Made by a program: the position numbers and the translations under genes. Positions 57,342 through 64,000 of a stretch of DNA of 64,000 nt are shown here, in pieces; the first letter of the stretch is position 1, and every line of letters starts with the position of its first letter. The notes below the pieces were generated by a model. It ran no database searches, was not told the origin of the DNA, and saw only the letters and a list, made by a program, of their open reading frames with translations. Source of the DNA: Haloarcula marina (GTDB taxonomy: Archaea; Halobacteriota; Halobacteria; Halobacteriales; Haloarculaceae); contig NZ_CP100404.1 in the NCBI RefSeq assembly GCF_024218775.1, positions 3,286,001 through 3,350,000 of the forward strand. The letters are read 5' to 3'.

Positions 57342-57794
57342 ATGCGTTTCCGTCACACGCTCGACCAGTTCGTCGGCCGACCGCGCTGGGTCACGGTGCT
57401 CGGCACAGCAACCGTCCTCGCGTACGCCGTCGCGGTGTTCTACGCCGGTGGACTCGAAGTCGGTGGGGACGTCACGTTCTACGCTGCGGGTCTGGTCGGC
57501 GGACTCGTCGCCGGATTCGCCCTCGGAACGAACGTGTACGACGGGATGGCCGCCGGACTACGGGCCGGGGCGTTCGGCGTCGTGACGCTCGCCGTGGCGG
57601 CGACGGCCGCGTTCTTCGTCCTCTGGCAGGCCGCGTCGGGACAGCTATTCTTCTACTGGGCGTCGTTCTACGGCCTCCTCGGCCTCATCTTCCTCGCACC
57701 GATATACGGGTTCACCGGTATCCTCGGCGGGGCCGTCGGCGTGCTCCTCCGACGCTGGACGCTCCCCGACCACCTGAACCCACGCGCGTACTGA
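57342..57794 (+). CDS. four-helix membrane protein, DUF5518-like
   Basis: A 150-residue protein with four hydrophobic segments (about 17–35, 45–63, 73–95, 103–132) and Gly-rich turns (GLVGGLVAGFALGTNVYDGMAAGLRAGAFG), as in the haloarchaeal DUF5518-type membrane proteins. No transport or enzyme motif is visible. ATG at 57342 is used. The gene stands between pheA and hsp20, all on the plus strand, with its own gap of about 65 nt. Confidence 0.75.
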   Translation: MRFRHTLDQFVGRPRWVTVLGTATVLAYAVAVFYAGGLEVGGDVTFYAAGLVGGLVAGFALGTNVYDGMAAGLRAGAFGVVTLAVAATAAFFVLWQAASGQLFFYWASFYGLLGLIFLAPIYGFTGILGGAVGVLLRRWTLPDHLNPRAY

Positions 57795-57894
57795 GGGAGT
57801 CGTCGCGATTCCGCGCTGTCTGCCGTGGCGAGCCGTGACACTCGGCCAGACACTCTGTTCTAGAGTTAAGTCCGTCAAGGTCGTACGGCCAGTT

Positions 57895-58296
57895 ATGAGC
57901 GACCGTGACCCCTTTGCGGAGATAGAACGCGCGTTCGATGTACTGGGTGGCCAGTTCGGCGTCCACCTCGACACCGTGCCGACGGACATCGTCGACGACG
58001 ACGACGCCTTCGTCGTCCACGCCGACCTCCCGGGGTTCGACGCCGACGACATCGACGTGGCGTTGACCGACGACCGGCGACTCACCATCAGCGCCAGCCA
58101 CACCGAGGAGTCGGAGGCGAGCGAGGGCCAGTTCGTCCAGCGCGAACGCCGCCAACAGTCCGTCAGTCGGACCGTGACGCTGCCGGAATCCGTCGACGAG
58201 AGTGAGACGAGCGCCGCGTACGACGCCGGTGTCCTCACCGTCACACTCCCGAAGATGACCGCCGACGAGTCGGGGACCGACATCCCGGTGAACTGA
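57895..58296 (+). CDS. Hsp20 small heat-shock protein
   Basis: A 133-residue alpha-crystallin-domain protein (ADLPGFDADDIDVALTDDRRLTISASH … SVSRTVTLPESVDES … AAYDAGVLTVTLPK). The C-terminal motif is IPV, close to the I-x-I/V oligomerisation motif. It is an ATP-independent chaperone that holds unfolding proteins. ATG at 57895 fits the family. The peroxiredoxin gene starts 2 nt after its stop, so the two form a stress operon. Confidence 0.93.
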   Translation: MSDRDPFAEIERAFDVLGGQFGVHLDTVPTDIVDDDDAFVVHADLPGFDADDIDVALTDDRRLTISASHTEESEASEGQFVQRERRQQSVSRTVTLPESVDESETSAAYDAGVLTVTLPKMTADESGTDIPVN

Positions 58297-58297
58297 G

Positions 58298-58756
58298 ATG
58301 GTGCTCGAACCGGGCCGCCCAGTCCCCGACGTGACGGCGACCAACCAGTGGGGCGAGGAGGTGCGCCCGAACTTCTCGACGCCGACGGTCCTGTACTTCT
58401 ACCCCGAGGACGACACCCCCGGGTGTACGACCGAAGCGAAGCAGTTCAACGACCGCTACGACGCTTACGAGACCGCGGGGGTCTCCGTCTACGGCGTCTC
58501 CACCGACGACGTGGACAGTCACTGCGAGTTCGCCGAGGCCCACGATCTCCGGTTCGACCTGTTGGCCGACCCAGACGGGAAAATCGCCGCGGCGTTCGAC
58601 GTGGAGATGCGCGACGGCCGGGCCCGTCGGACGACGTTCGTCGTCGCACAGCAGCAGGTCGTCGGCGTCTACGAGGGCATCCATCCCGACGGACATGCGG
58701 GCGACGTGTTGCGGGCACTCGACGACGCGGGCCTCATCGACGCCGAACCGTCGTAG
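58298..58756 (+). CDS. peroxiredoxin, BCP/PrxQ type
   Basis: A 152-residue thiol peroxidase. The peroxidatic Cys43 is in FYPEDDTPGCTTEA. The resolving Cys five residues later, typical of many BCP proteins, is absent; Cys76 (DSHCEF) may act instead. It reduces hydrogen or organic peroxides with thioredoxin-type donors. It is translationally close to hsp20 (2 nt) and abuts the convergent leuS stop codon. Confidence 0.93.
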   Translation: MVLEPGRPVPDVTATNQWGEEVRPNFSTPTVLYFYPEDDTPGCTTEAKQFNDRYDAYETAGVSVYGVSTDDVDSHCEFAEAHDLRFDLLADPDGKIAAAFDVEMRDGRARRTTFVVAQQQVVGVYEGIHPDGHAGDVLRALDDAGLIDAEPS

Positions 58757-61474
58757 TTACTCGGCGATATCGATGGCCGGACGACCCGGTTCGGCCTTCT
58801 TCGCCAGGCCGTCGTCGGCGTCGGCGGCCGACTGCACGACCACGTCGGCGTCGAACTCTTCCTCGATAAGCCACGCGGCCCGTGCGAGCGCCGTCAGTTC
58901 GCCCTCGGGGGCCAGCGTCTCGTCGTACTGGGCGCGGCCCGCCAGTTCCTTCGCGAAGTCGGCGGCGGCCGACCCGTACCGCTGTAACTCCTCGTTTTGC
59001 ATCACTGCGGGCACGACGTCGTCGGCGTCGCGGGCGATGTCGACGACGCGGTGTTTCCACGCGGGCGCGACGGCCAGCGTGATGGTCTGTGGGTCTTCGA
59101 TACCGACGGTGTCGACGATGTCGCGGATGTCCTCACGGGTGTTCTCGACCAGTCGGCGGGAAACAGCGTAGTCCTCGGGGGCCTCGGCGCTGGGCCAGTC
59201 GGACTCCGCCATCAGGCCGTCGTTGTCCAGCACCGACCACAGTTCCTCGCCGACGTGGGGCGCGACCGGCGACAGTAGTTTCGCCGCCGTCGTCAGGCCG
59301 CGTTCGAACACCTCGGCGTCGGGGGTCGTCGCGTTGCGGTAGCGGCGAAGCAGGGAGACGAGTTCCCGGACCGCCTGCAGGGCGTGGTTGAAGCGCAACT
59401 GTTCGTACTCCTCGGTGGCGCGGGCCGCCGTCGCCTCGATTTCGCGGGCGACGTAGTCGGCGATGTCCGTGTTCGCGGTTTCACCGCTCTCGGTCGAGGC
59501 GCTCTGCGCCTCGCTCCCCGCGGTTCCCGTCTCGACGCCCCCGTCTGCGTACTCCTCGGCCAGCGTGTAGACGTTCTGGAGGAAACTGTGGGCGGACTGG
59601 ACCTCCTCGGCGCTCCACGCCAGTTCCTTCTCCGGTTGGGCGGCCTCCATGATGAACAGGCGGGCGGTGTCGGCACCGTACTCCTCGATGATGCGCTGGG
59701 GCGAGACGCCGTTGCCGCGACTCTTGGACATCTTGTGACCGTCCTCGCCCAGCACCATCCCCTGGTTCGTGAGGTTGGTGAAGGGTTCCCGAACGCCGTC
59801 GAGCATGTCGAGGTCCTCGACCACCTTCGTGAAGAAGCGGGCGTACAGCAGGTGCATCACGGCGTGTTCGATGCCGCCGACGTACTGGTCGACCGGCATC
59901 CAGTCGCTCGCCCGGTCGGCGTCGAAGGGCGCGTCGGTCAGGTCCGGGGCGGTGTAGCGCAGGAAGTACCACGAGGAGTCGACGAACGTGTCCATCGTGT
60001 CCGTCTCGCGCACGGCGTCGCCGCCGCAGTCGGGGCAGTCGACGTGCTTCCACTCCTCGGCCGCGTCCAGCGGGTTCCCGGTCGTGTGGATGAACTCCGG
60101 CAGTTCGACCGGCAGGTCCTCGTCCGGGACTTCGACGTAGCCGCAGTCCTCGCAGTGAATCATCGGGATGGGCGTGCCCCAGTAGCGCTGGCGCGAGATG
60201 CCCCAGTCCCGGAGGTTGTACTCGGTCCGCTCCTCGCCGTCGAACACGTCGACGAACGTTTCGCGGGCGTCCTCGCTGTGGAGGCCGTCGTACTCGCCGC
60301 TGTCGACCAACAGACCGTCTGGCGTGTACGCCGCCTCCTGCACGTCGATGTCGTCGGCGTCCACCTCGGCCTCGGGGCCGGGTTCGACGACCTGCACGAT
60401 GTCGATATCGTGGGCCTCGGCGAACTCGTGGTCCCGGTCGTCGTGGGCGGGCACGGCGTACAGCGCGCCGGTCCCCACGTCCGTGAGGACGTAGTCGGCG
60501 ACGTACACCGGAATCTCCTCGCCCGTGGCGGGGTTGACGGCGTACTCGCCGGTGAACACGCCGGAGGTCACGTCGAGGTCGTCCTCGTCGGCCTGTTCGG
60601 CCATCTCGATGTACTCCGCCACGTCCTCGTTGCTCTCGGCGATTTCCTGTGCGACGGGGTGGCCGGGGGCCAGCGAGAAGTAGGTCGCCCCGTAGATGGT
60701 GTCCAGTCGCGTCGTGAAGATGTCCACGTCGCCGTAGCCCGGAATCTCGAAGGCGACGCTCGCGCCCTCCTGCTTGCCTATCCAGTTGCGCTGCATCTCC
60801 CGGACGTTGTTTGGCCACCCGTCCAAGCCGTCCAACGCTTCCAGCAGTTCCTCGGCGTAGTCGGTGATGGTGAAGAACCACTGGTCCATCTCGCGGTGCT
60901 CGATGGGCGTGTCACAGCGCCAGCACAGTTCGGCTTCGCCCTCGACCTGTTCGTCAGCGAGGACGGTTTCGCAGGAGGGACACCAGTTCAGTTCCGCGCC
61001 CTGCCGCTCGACGAGTCCGGCCTCGCGGAAGCGCTTGAATAGCCACTGGTTCCACTGGTAGTACTCCGGTTCGCAGGTGGTGACCTCCCGCTCCCAGTCG
61101 TAGCCAAAGCCCATCTCGGTCAACTGGTCTCGCATCGAGTCGATGCACTGCATCGTCCAGTCGCGGGGGTTGGTGTCGCGCTCCTCGGCGGCGTTCTCGG
61201 CGGGCAGACCGAACGAGTCCCACCCCATCGGGTGCAGGACCGACTCGCCGCGCATCCGCTCGAAGCGGGCGAAGGCGTCGGTGATGGTATAGTTCCGGAC
61301 GTGTCCCATGTGGAGACTGCCCGAGGTGTAGGGGAACATCGCCAGCACGTACTCGGGGTCCTCGGCATCGTCGTCGATACGGAACACGTCGGCGTCCTCC
61401 CACGCCGCCTGCCAGCGGGGTTCGATGGCGGTGTGGTCGAACCCACGCTCGCGTTCCTCGCCAGTCGTGGTCAT
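58757..61474 (-). CDS. leuS: leucine–tRNA ligase
   Basis: A 905-residue class I synthetase. It has HMGH at 55–58 (TSGSLHMGHVRNY), zinc-ribbon Cys pairs (WCPSCETVL … CWRCDTP), a large editing domain CP1 (about 220–400, with TRLDTIYGATY), KMSKSRGN before the anticodon domain and the C-terminal extension. It charges tRNA-Leu and edits mischarged norvaline or isoleucine. It ends exactly next to the peroxiredoxin stop codon, convergent. Low-complexity Ser/Glu insert residues (ETGTAGSEAQSASTESG) lie after KMSKS and are haloarchaea-specific. Confidence 0.97.
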   Translation of the reverse strand: MTTTGEERERGFDHTAIEPRWQAAWEDADVFRIDDDAEDPEYVLAMFPYTSGSLHMGHVRNYTITDAFARFERMRGESVLHPMGWDSFGLPAENAAEERDTNPRDWTMQCIDSMRDQLTEMGFGYDWEREVTTCEPEYYQWNQWLFKRFREAGLVERQGAELNWCPSCETVLADEQVEGEAELCWRCDTPIEHREMDQWFFTITDYAEELLEALDGLDGWPNNVREMQRNWIGKQEGASVAFEIPGYGDVDIFTTRLDTIYGATYFSLAPGHPVAQEIAESNEDVAEYIEMAEQADEDDLDVTSGVFTGEYAVNPATGEEIPVYVADYVLTDVGTGALYAVPAHDDRDHEFAEAHDIDIVQVVEPGPEAEVDADDIDVQEAAYTPDGLLVDSGEYDGLHSEDARETFVDVFDGEERTEYNLRDWGISRQRYWGTPIPMIHCEDCGYVEVPDEDLPVELPEFIHTTGNPLDAAEEWKHVDCPDCGGDAVRETDTMDTFVDSSWYFLRYTAPDLTDAPFDADRASDWMPVDQYVGGIEHAVMHLLYARFFTKVVEDLDMLDGVREPFTNLTNQGMVLGEDGHKMSKSRGNGVSPQRIIEEYGADTARLFIMEAAQPEKELAWSAEEVQSAHSFLQNVYTLAEEYADGGVETGTAGSEAQSASTESGETANTDIADYVAREIEATAARATEEYEQLRFNHALQAVRELVSLLRRYRNATTPDAEVFERGLTTAAKLLSPVAPHVGEELWSVLDNDGLMAESDWPSAEAPEDYAVSRRLVENTREDIRDIVDTVGIEDPQTITLAVAPAWKHRVVDIARDADDVVPAVMQNEELQRYGSAAADFAKELAGRAQYDETLAPEGELTALARAAWLIEEEFDADVVVQSAADADDGLAKKAEPGRPAIDIAE

Positions 61475-61556
61475 GATACCGTGATTTCGGACACGGACGG
61501 TGCTATACCTTTCCCTTCACGGGACCGACGCGACGCCGTTTCGGTCGGCCAGACGG

Positions 61557-62339
61557 TCACTCCGCGTCGCGCTCGGCCGCCTCGAACTCCCTGACGAACC
61601 GCTGGGTTCCTTTCTTGACGACGTACGGGAACCGCTGTGCGAGCGCCAAACCGAGACGGACCGTCCAGTCGGCCGTGATGACCGGGCCGGTCGACTCGAT
61701 TTTGGTCGCCAGTTTCCGGCCCACGTCGGCGGGGTCGCGCAGCAGGAAGTCGGGGTAGCCGAGTTCGGCCGCCGACCGCGTTCCGGTGAGCGGCGGGTGC
61801 ATCACCGTACACGAGACGGACTCGTTCTGCAGTTCCAGTCGAAGCGAACGGGTGAACGCCTCGACGGCCCCCTTCGTCGCGGCGTACCCCGAGAGGCCCG
61901 GGTTGCCGACCAGGCCGACGCCGGAACTCACGTTGTGGACGATGCCCTCCCCGCGGGCCCGCATGTGGGGCAAGACGGCGTGAATCGTCCGCAGATACCC
62001 GAAGAAGTTTACCTCGAACTCGCGGCGCGTGGCCGCGAGCGTCTGGTCCGCGAAGGGGCCGAACTCGAATATCGCGGCGTTGTTGACGAGGATGTCTATC
62101 CCGCCCCACTCGGCCAGCACCCCGTCGATGGCCGCCTCGACGGCCGCGTCGGCGGTCACGTCGCACTCGTAGAAGGCCACCCGGTCGGGCAGGGACTCGT
62201 GCAACGGGCGGAGGTTCGCGCCGTCCACGTCGAGTCCGGCGACGCGGTAGCCGTCGTCGACGAGCGCACGGCAGAGATGGTAGCCGATGCCCTCGTTCGC
62301 GCCGGTGACGACGACGCGTTTCGCATCGGTAGCGGGCAT
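61557..62339 (-). CDS. short-chain dehydrogenase/reductase
   Basis: A 260-residue Rossmann enzyme of the SDR family. The cofactor motif TGANEGIGYHL is at about 13–23, followed by NNAA in the beta4 motif and the catalytic Ser (NVSSGVG) and Tyr-x3-Lys (YAATKGAVEAF). It oxidises or reduces alcohols or ketones with NAD(P); the substrate is unknown. It has a C-terminal extension with RFPYVVKKGTQRFVREFE. It is upstream of leuS on the same strand but 82 nt away. Confidence 0.92.
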   Translation of the reverse strand: MPATDAKRVVVTGANEGIGYHLCRALVDDGYRVAGLDVDGANLRPLHESLPDRVAFYECDVTADAAVEAAIDGVLAEWGGIDILVNNAAIFEFGPFADQTLAATRREFEVNFFGYLRTIHAVLPHMRARGEGIVHNVSSGVGLVGNPGLSGYAATKGAVEAFTRSLRLELQNESVSCTVMHPPLTGTRSAAELGYPDFLLRDPADVGRKLATKIESTGPVITADWTVRLGLALAQRFPYVVKKGTQRFVREFEAAERDAE

Positions 62340-62429
62340 ATGTCGTCTAGACGCCGTTCGGCGCTATCACCTTACCGCCCACTGCACTTCGACCGTATCC
62401 TTATGCTCGCGCCGAACCTATCAGCGAGT

Positions 62430-62642
62430 ATGACAGACGATGCCGACGAATCGAGCACGTCGCTGTTGCCGGAGCCACTCAGAACCGTCACGCCGCTAAC
62501 CGGGTCGCACCGCGACGAGAGCATGGACGTTATCGGCTGGGGCATCTTCCTGGGCCTCGTCGTCTTGCTCCTGCCGCTGTTGCCGTTCATCCTCATCGTC
62601 TGGCTTATCTCGAAGGTGACCGAGTCGCTGACGCCGAGTTAG
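62430..62642 (+). CDS. small membrane protein, conserved in haloarchaea
   Basis: A 70-residue protein with an acidic N-terminus, a conserved-looking RTVTPLTG segment and one long or two short membrane helices (about 38–62, WGIFLGLVVLLLPLLPFILIV). ATG at 62430 is preferred because the longer frame upstream is antisense to the SDR gene. Its 3' end overlaps the convergent cyclodeaminase-family gene by 4 nt. No function is known to me. Confidence 0.75.
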   Translation: MTDDADESSTSLLPEPLRTVTPLTGSHRDESMDVIGWGIFLGLVVLLLPLLPFILIVWLISKVTESLTPS

Positions 62643-63634
62643 GTCCGGTCGGTCCCGACCAGTTCGAAGTCCGTCCCCGCACCGGCCGCCCGCGCCCCCT
62701 CGTAGGCGACGTGGGCGGCGGCCACGTCCTGAATCGCCAAGCCCGTCGAGTCGAAGACAGTGAGGCCGTCCTCGGGGGTTCGGCCGTCGAGGTCACCGGC
62801 GACGATGGGGCCGAGTTCGCCGTAGAGGTCCGCGTCCGAGAGGACGCCCGCACTCCACGGGACGTTGATTTCGCCCGAGTGGGTACACTGCTCGTAGTCG
62901 TCGATGACGAGTTTCGCGTCCAATAGGGTCTGGTCGTCGTGTTCGTGCTTCCCGGCGGCGTCGGCCCCGATGGCGTTGACGTGGGTCCGGTCGCCGAGCC
63001 ACGACCGCTCGACGATGGGCGACTCGACGGGCGTAATCGTCGAGAGTACGTCACACCCGGCGGCCTCGGCGATGGACCCCGCCCGAACCTCGAATCGGTC
63101 CGAAAAGTGGTCGACGAACGCCTGCTGTTTCTCGGGGTCCCGGTCGGCGATGACCACCGTCTCGATGTCCCGAACGGTCGCGATGGCTTCCAGTTGAGTG
63201 TACGACTGTGTGCCCGCGCCGACCAGTCCCAGCGAGTCGGCGTCGGGGACGGCGAGGTGGTCGGTGGCGACGGCGGCGGCCGCGCCGGTCCGCAGTCGGG
63301 TCAGGACGGTGCCGTCCATCACCGACAGCGGGAACGCCGTCTCGGGGTCCGAGTAGATGAGCGTCCCCAGCACCGTCGGCAAGTCGTGGTCGGTGGGGTT
63401 GTCCGGGTGGACGTTAACCCACTTCACCGCGGCGGCGTCCCACTCGCCCGCGTGGACGTAGGCGGGCATCGACCGGAAGTCGCCGTTGTACTCCGGAAGG
63501 TCGATGTAGGACTTCGCGGGCATGATGGTGTCGCCGCGAGCGTCGGCGGCGAAGGCCGCCGAGACGGCGTCGATGACCGCCGGGAGGTCGGCGTAGTCGG
63601 CCACGTCGTCGGGACCGAGCAGCAACGTCTGCAT
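62639..63634 (-). CDS. ornithine cyclodeaminase/mu-crystallin family protein
   Basis: A 331-residue NAD(P)-dependent enzyme of the OCD/mu-crystallin family, which also includes archaeal alanine dehydrogenase (AlaDH of Archaeoglobus). Motifs are MPAKSYIDLPEYNGDFRSMPAY, KWVNVHPDNP, LTRLRTGAAAAVATDHLA and the dinucleotide-binding LGLVGAGTQSYTQLEAI. The catalytic Asp region is NAIGADAAGKHEHD. Ornithine cyclodeaminase, alanine dehydrogenase and ketimine reductase cannot be told apart by motifs. ATG at 63634 is the family start. Confidence 0.93.
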   Translation of the reverse strand: MQTLLLGPDDVADYADLPAVIDAVSAAFAADARGDTIMPAKSYIDLPEYNGDFRSMPAYVHAGEWDAAAVKWVNVHPDNPTDHDLPTVLGTLIYSDPETAFPLSVMDGTVLTRLRTGAAAAVATDHLAVPDADSLGLVGAGTQSYTQLEAIATVRDIETVVIADRDPEKQQAFVDHFSDRFEVRAGSIAEAAGCDVLSTITPVESPIVERSWLGDRTHVNAIGADAAGKHEHDDQTLLDAKLVIDDYEQCTHSGEINVPWSAGVLSDADLYGELGPIVAGDLDGRTPEDGLTVFDSTGLAIQDVAAAHVAYEGARAAGAGTDFELVGTDRT

Positions 63635-63739
63635 AACAACAGGTCGAACGCCGCGACACTTATACTGCGTGCGTCTTTCCCACGTGTAAAATAAATGGCG
63701 CGGCAGAGCCGTTATCACGCGGCAGGCCCTCGTAACCGT

Positions 63740-64000
63740 ATGCACGGGGGCGTCGCGGCAGTCGCGGTGGCGTGCTGTCTCCTCACCGCCGGGTGCACCG
63801 GCCTCATCGGGCCCGCCCAGTCGACCGGCGGCGCGACGGTGACGCCCGCGCCAGTCCCCCCCGAACCGCCCGCCCGGGTCGCCCCGGGACTGACCGAGGC
63901 CGGAGTCACCGACACGAACGCGCTGGCACGCGCGCACGTCCGGCAGTTGGGCAACGCCTCCTACACGCTCCGGCACACCCGAACCGTCGAAACGGCCGAC
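63740..64000 (+). CDS. lipoprotein, N-terminal part
   Basis: The first 87 codons of a gene that continues beyond the window. A short hydrophobic signal ends in the lipobox LTAGC (Cys at 19), followed by a Pro/Ala/Val linker and a region with LARAHVRQLGNASYTLRHTRTV. This resembles haloarchaeal lipoproteins with an outer-membrane-LolA-like fold, but too little is present to be sure. It is divergent from the cyclodeaminase-family gene. Confidence 0.75.
   Translation, partial: MHGGVAAVAVACCLLTAGCTGLIGPAQSTGGATVTPAPVPPEPPARVAPGLTEAGVTDTNALARAHVRQLGNASYTLRHTRTVETAD

Noticed and set aside
59384-61042. A 552-codon open frame antisense to leuS
   Set aside because: It is an antisense shadow; leuS is intact with HMGH and KMSKS motifs.

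Overview
The window is chromosomal DNA from an extremely halophilic archaeon (class Halobacteria). The evidence is high GC with strong G/C at third codon positions, very acidic predicted proteins, an archaeal 16S–tRNA-Ala–23S–5S operon with bulge-helix-bulge processing stems, a distal tRNA-Cys, an archaeal RNase P RNA, an MC1 chromosomal protein and an archaeal tRNA-splicing endonuclease. A placement near Haloarculaceae is only a guess. I see no insertion sequence, prophage, integrase, CRISPR array or plasmid replication module, so this looks like core chromosome.

Layout. 1–5.7 kb: the end of a PQQ-type beta-propeller protein, an alpha/beta hydrolase, and a class I ribonucleotide reductase pair (nrdA-nrdB) whose small subunit has the class Ic (Phe-for-Tyr) signature. 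5.8–12.2 kb: a KhtT/KhtU-type K+/H+ antiporter pair, uvrB, a tiny C2H2 zinc-finger protein, a rubrerythrin-like protein, a metzincin-like lipoprotein and the RNase P RNA gene. 12.3–20.8 kb: an overlapping operon of a giant membrane transglutaminase with six Ig-like repeats, a small membrane protein, a DUF58 protein and a polytopic membrane protein, facing a convergent MoxR ATPase. 21–26.5 kb: an assimilatory nitrite/sulfite reductase, several small haloarchaeal proteins, tRNA-Lys, tRNA-Cys and a DUF5789-like protein.

26.5–32.1 kb: the rRNA operon on the minus strand (16S, tRNA-Ala, 23S, 5S), with both processing stems and candidate promoters visible. 32.1–44.1 kb: MC1, a small AbrB-like protein, pyrD, an RDD protein, pheS-pheT (with a short duplicated pheT 3' end), a seven-repeat FG-GAP protein, trpS, endA, a DUF91/zinc-ribbon protein and a HAD hydrolase. 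44.3–53.7 kb: a Ski2-like helicase, a zinc-ribbon gene broken by an in-frame TGA, lipA, and a complete 2-oxoacid dehydrogenase complex (E1 alpha, E1 beta, E2, E3) interrupted by a convergent carboxymuconolactone-decarboxylase-like gene. 53.8–64 kb: an aldo/keto reductase, a LOV-domain histidine kinase, prephenate dehydratase, Hsp20, a peroxiredoxin, leuS, an SDR, an ornithine cyclodeaminase-family enzyme and the start of a lipoprotein.

Functional links. EndA, in this window, is the enzyme expected to cut the two bulge-helix-bulge motifs seen around 16S and 23S. LipA sits just upstream of the lipoyl-dependent dehydrogenase it would serve. The MoxR/DUF58/transglutaminase group looks like one cell-envelope assembly module. 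Most notable points: the TGA-interrupted zinc ribbon before lipA, the LOV photoreceptor kinase, the class Ic ribonucleotide reductase, the six-repeat transglutaminase operon, and a dihydroorotate dehydrogenase with class 2 architecture but a class 1-type catalytic Cys.
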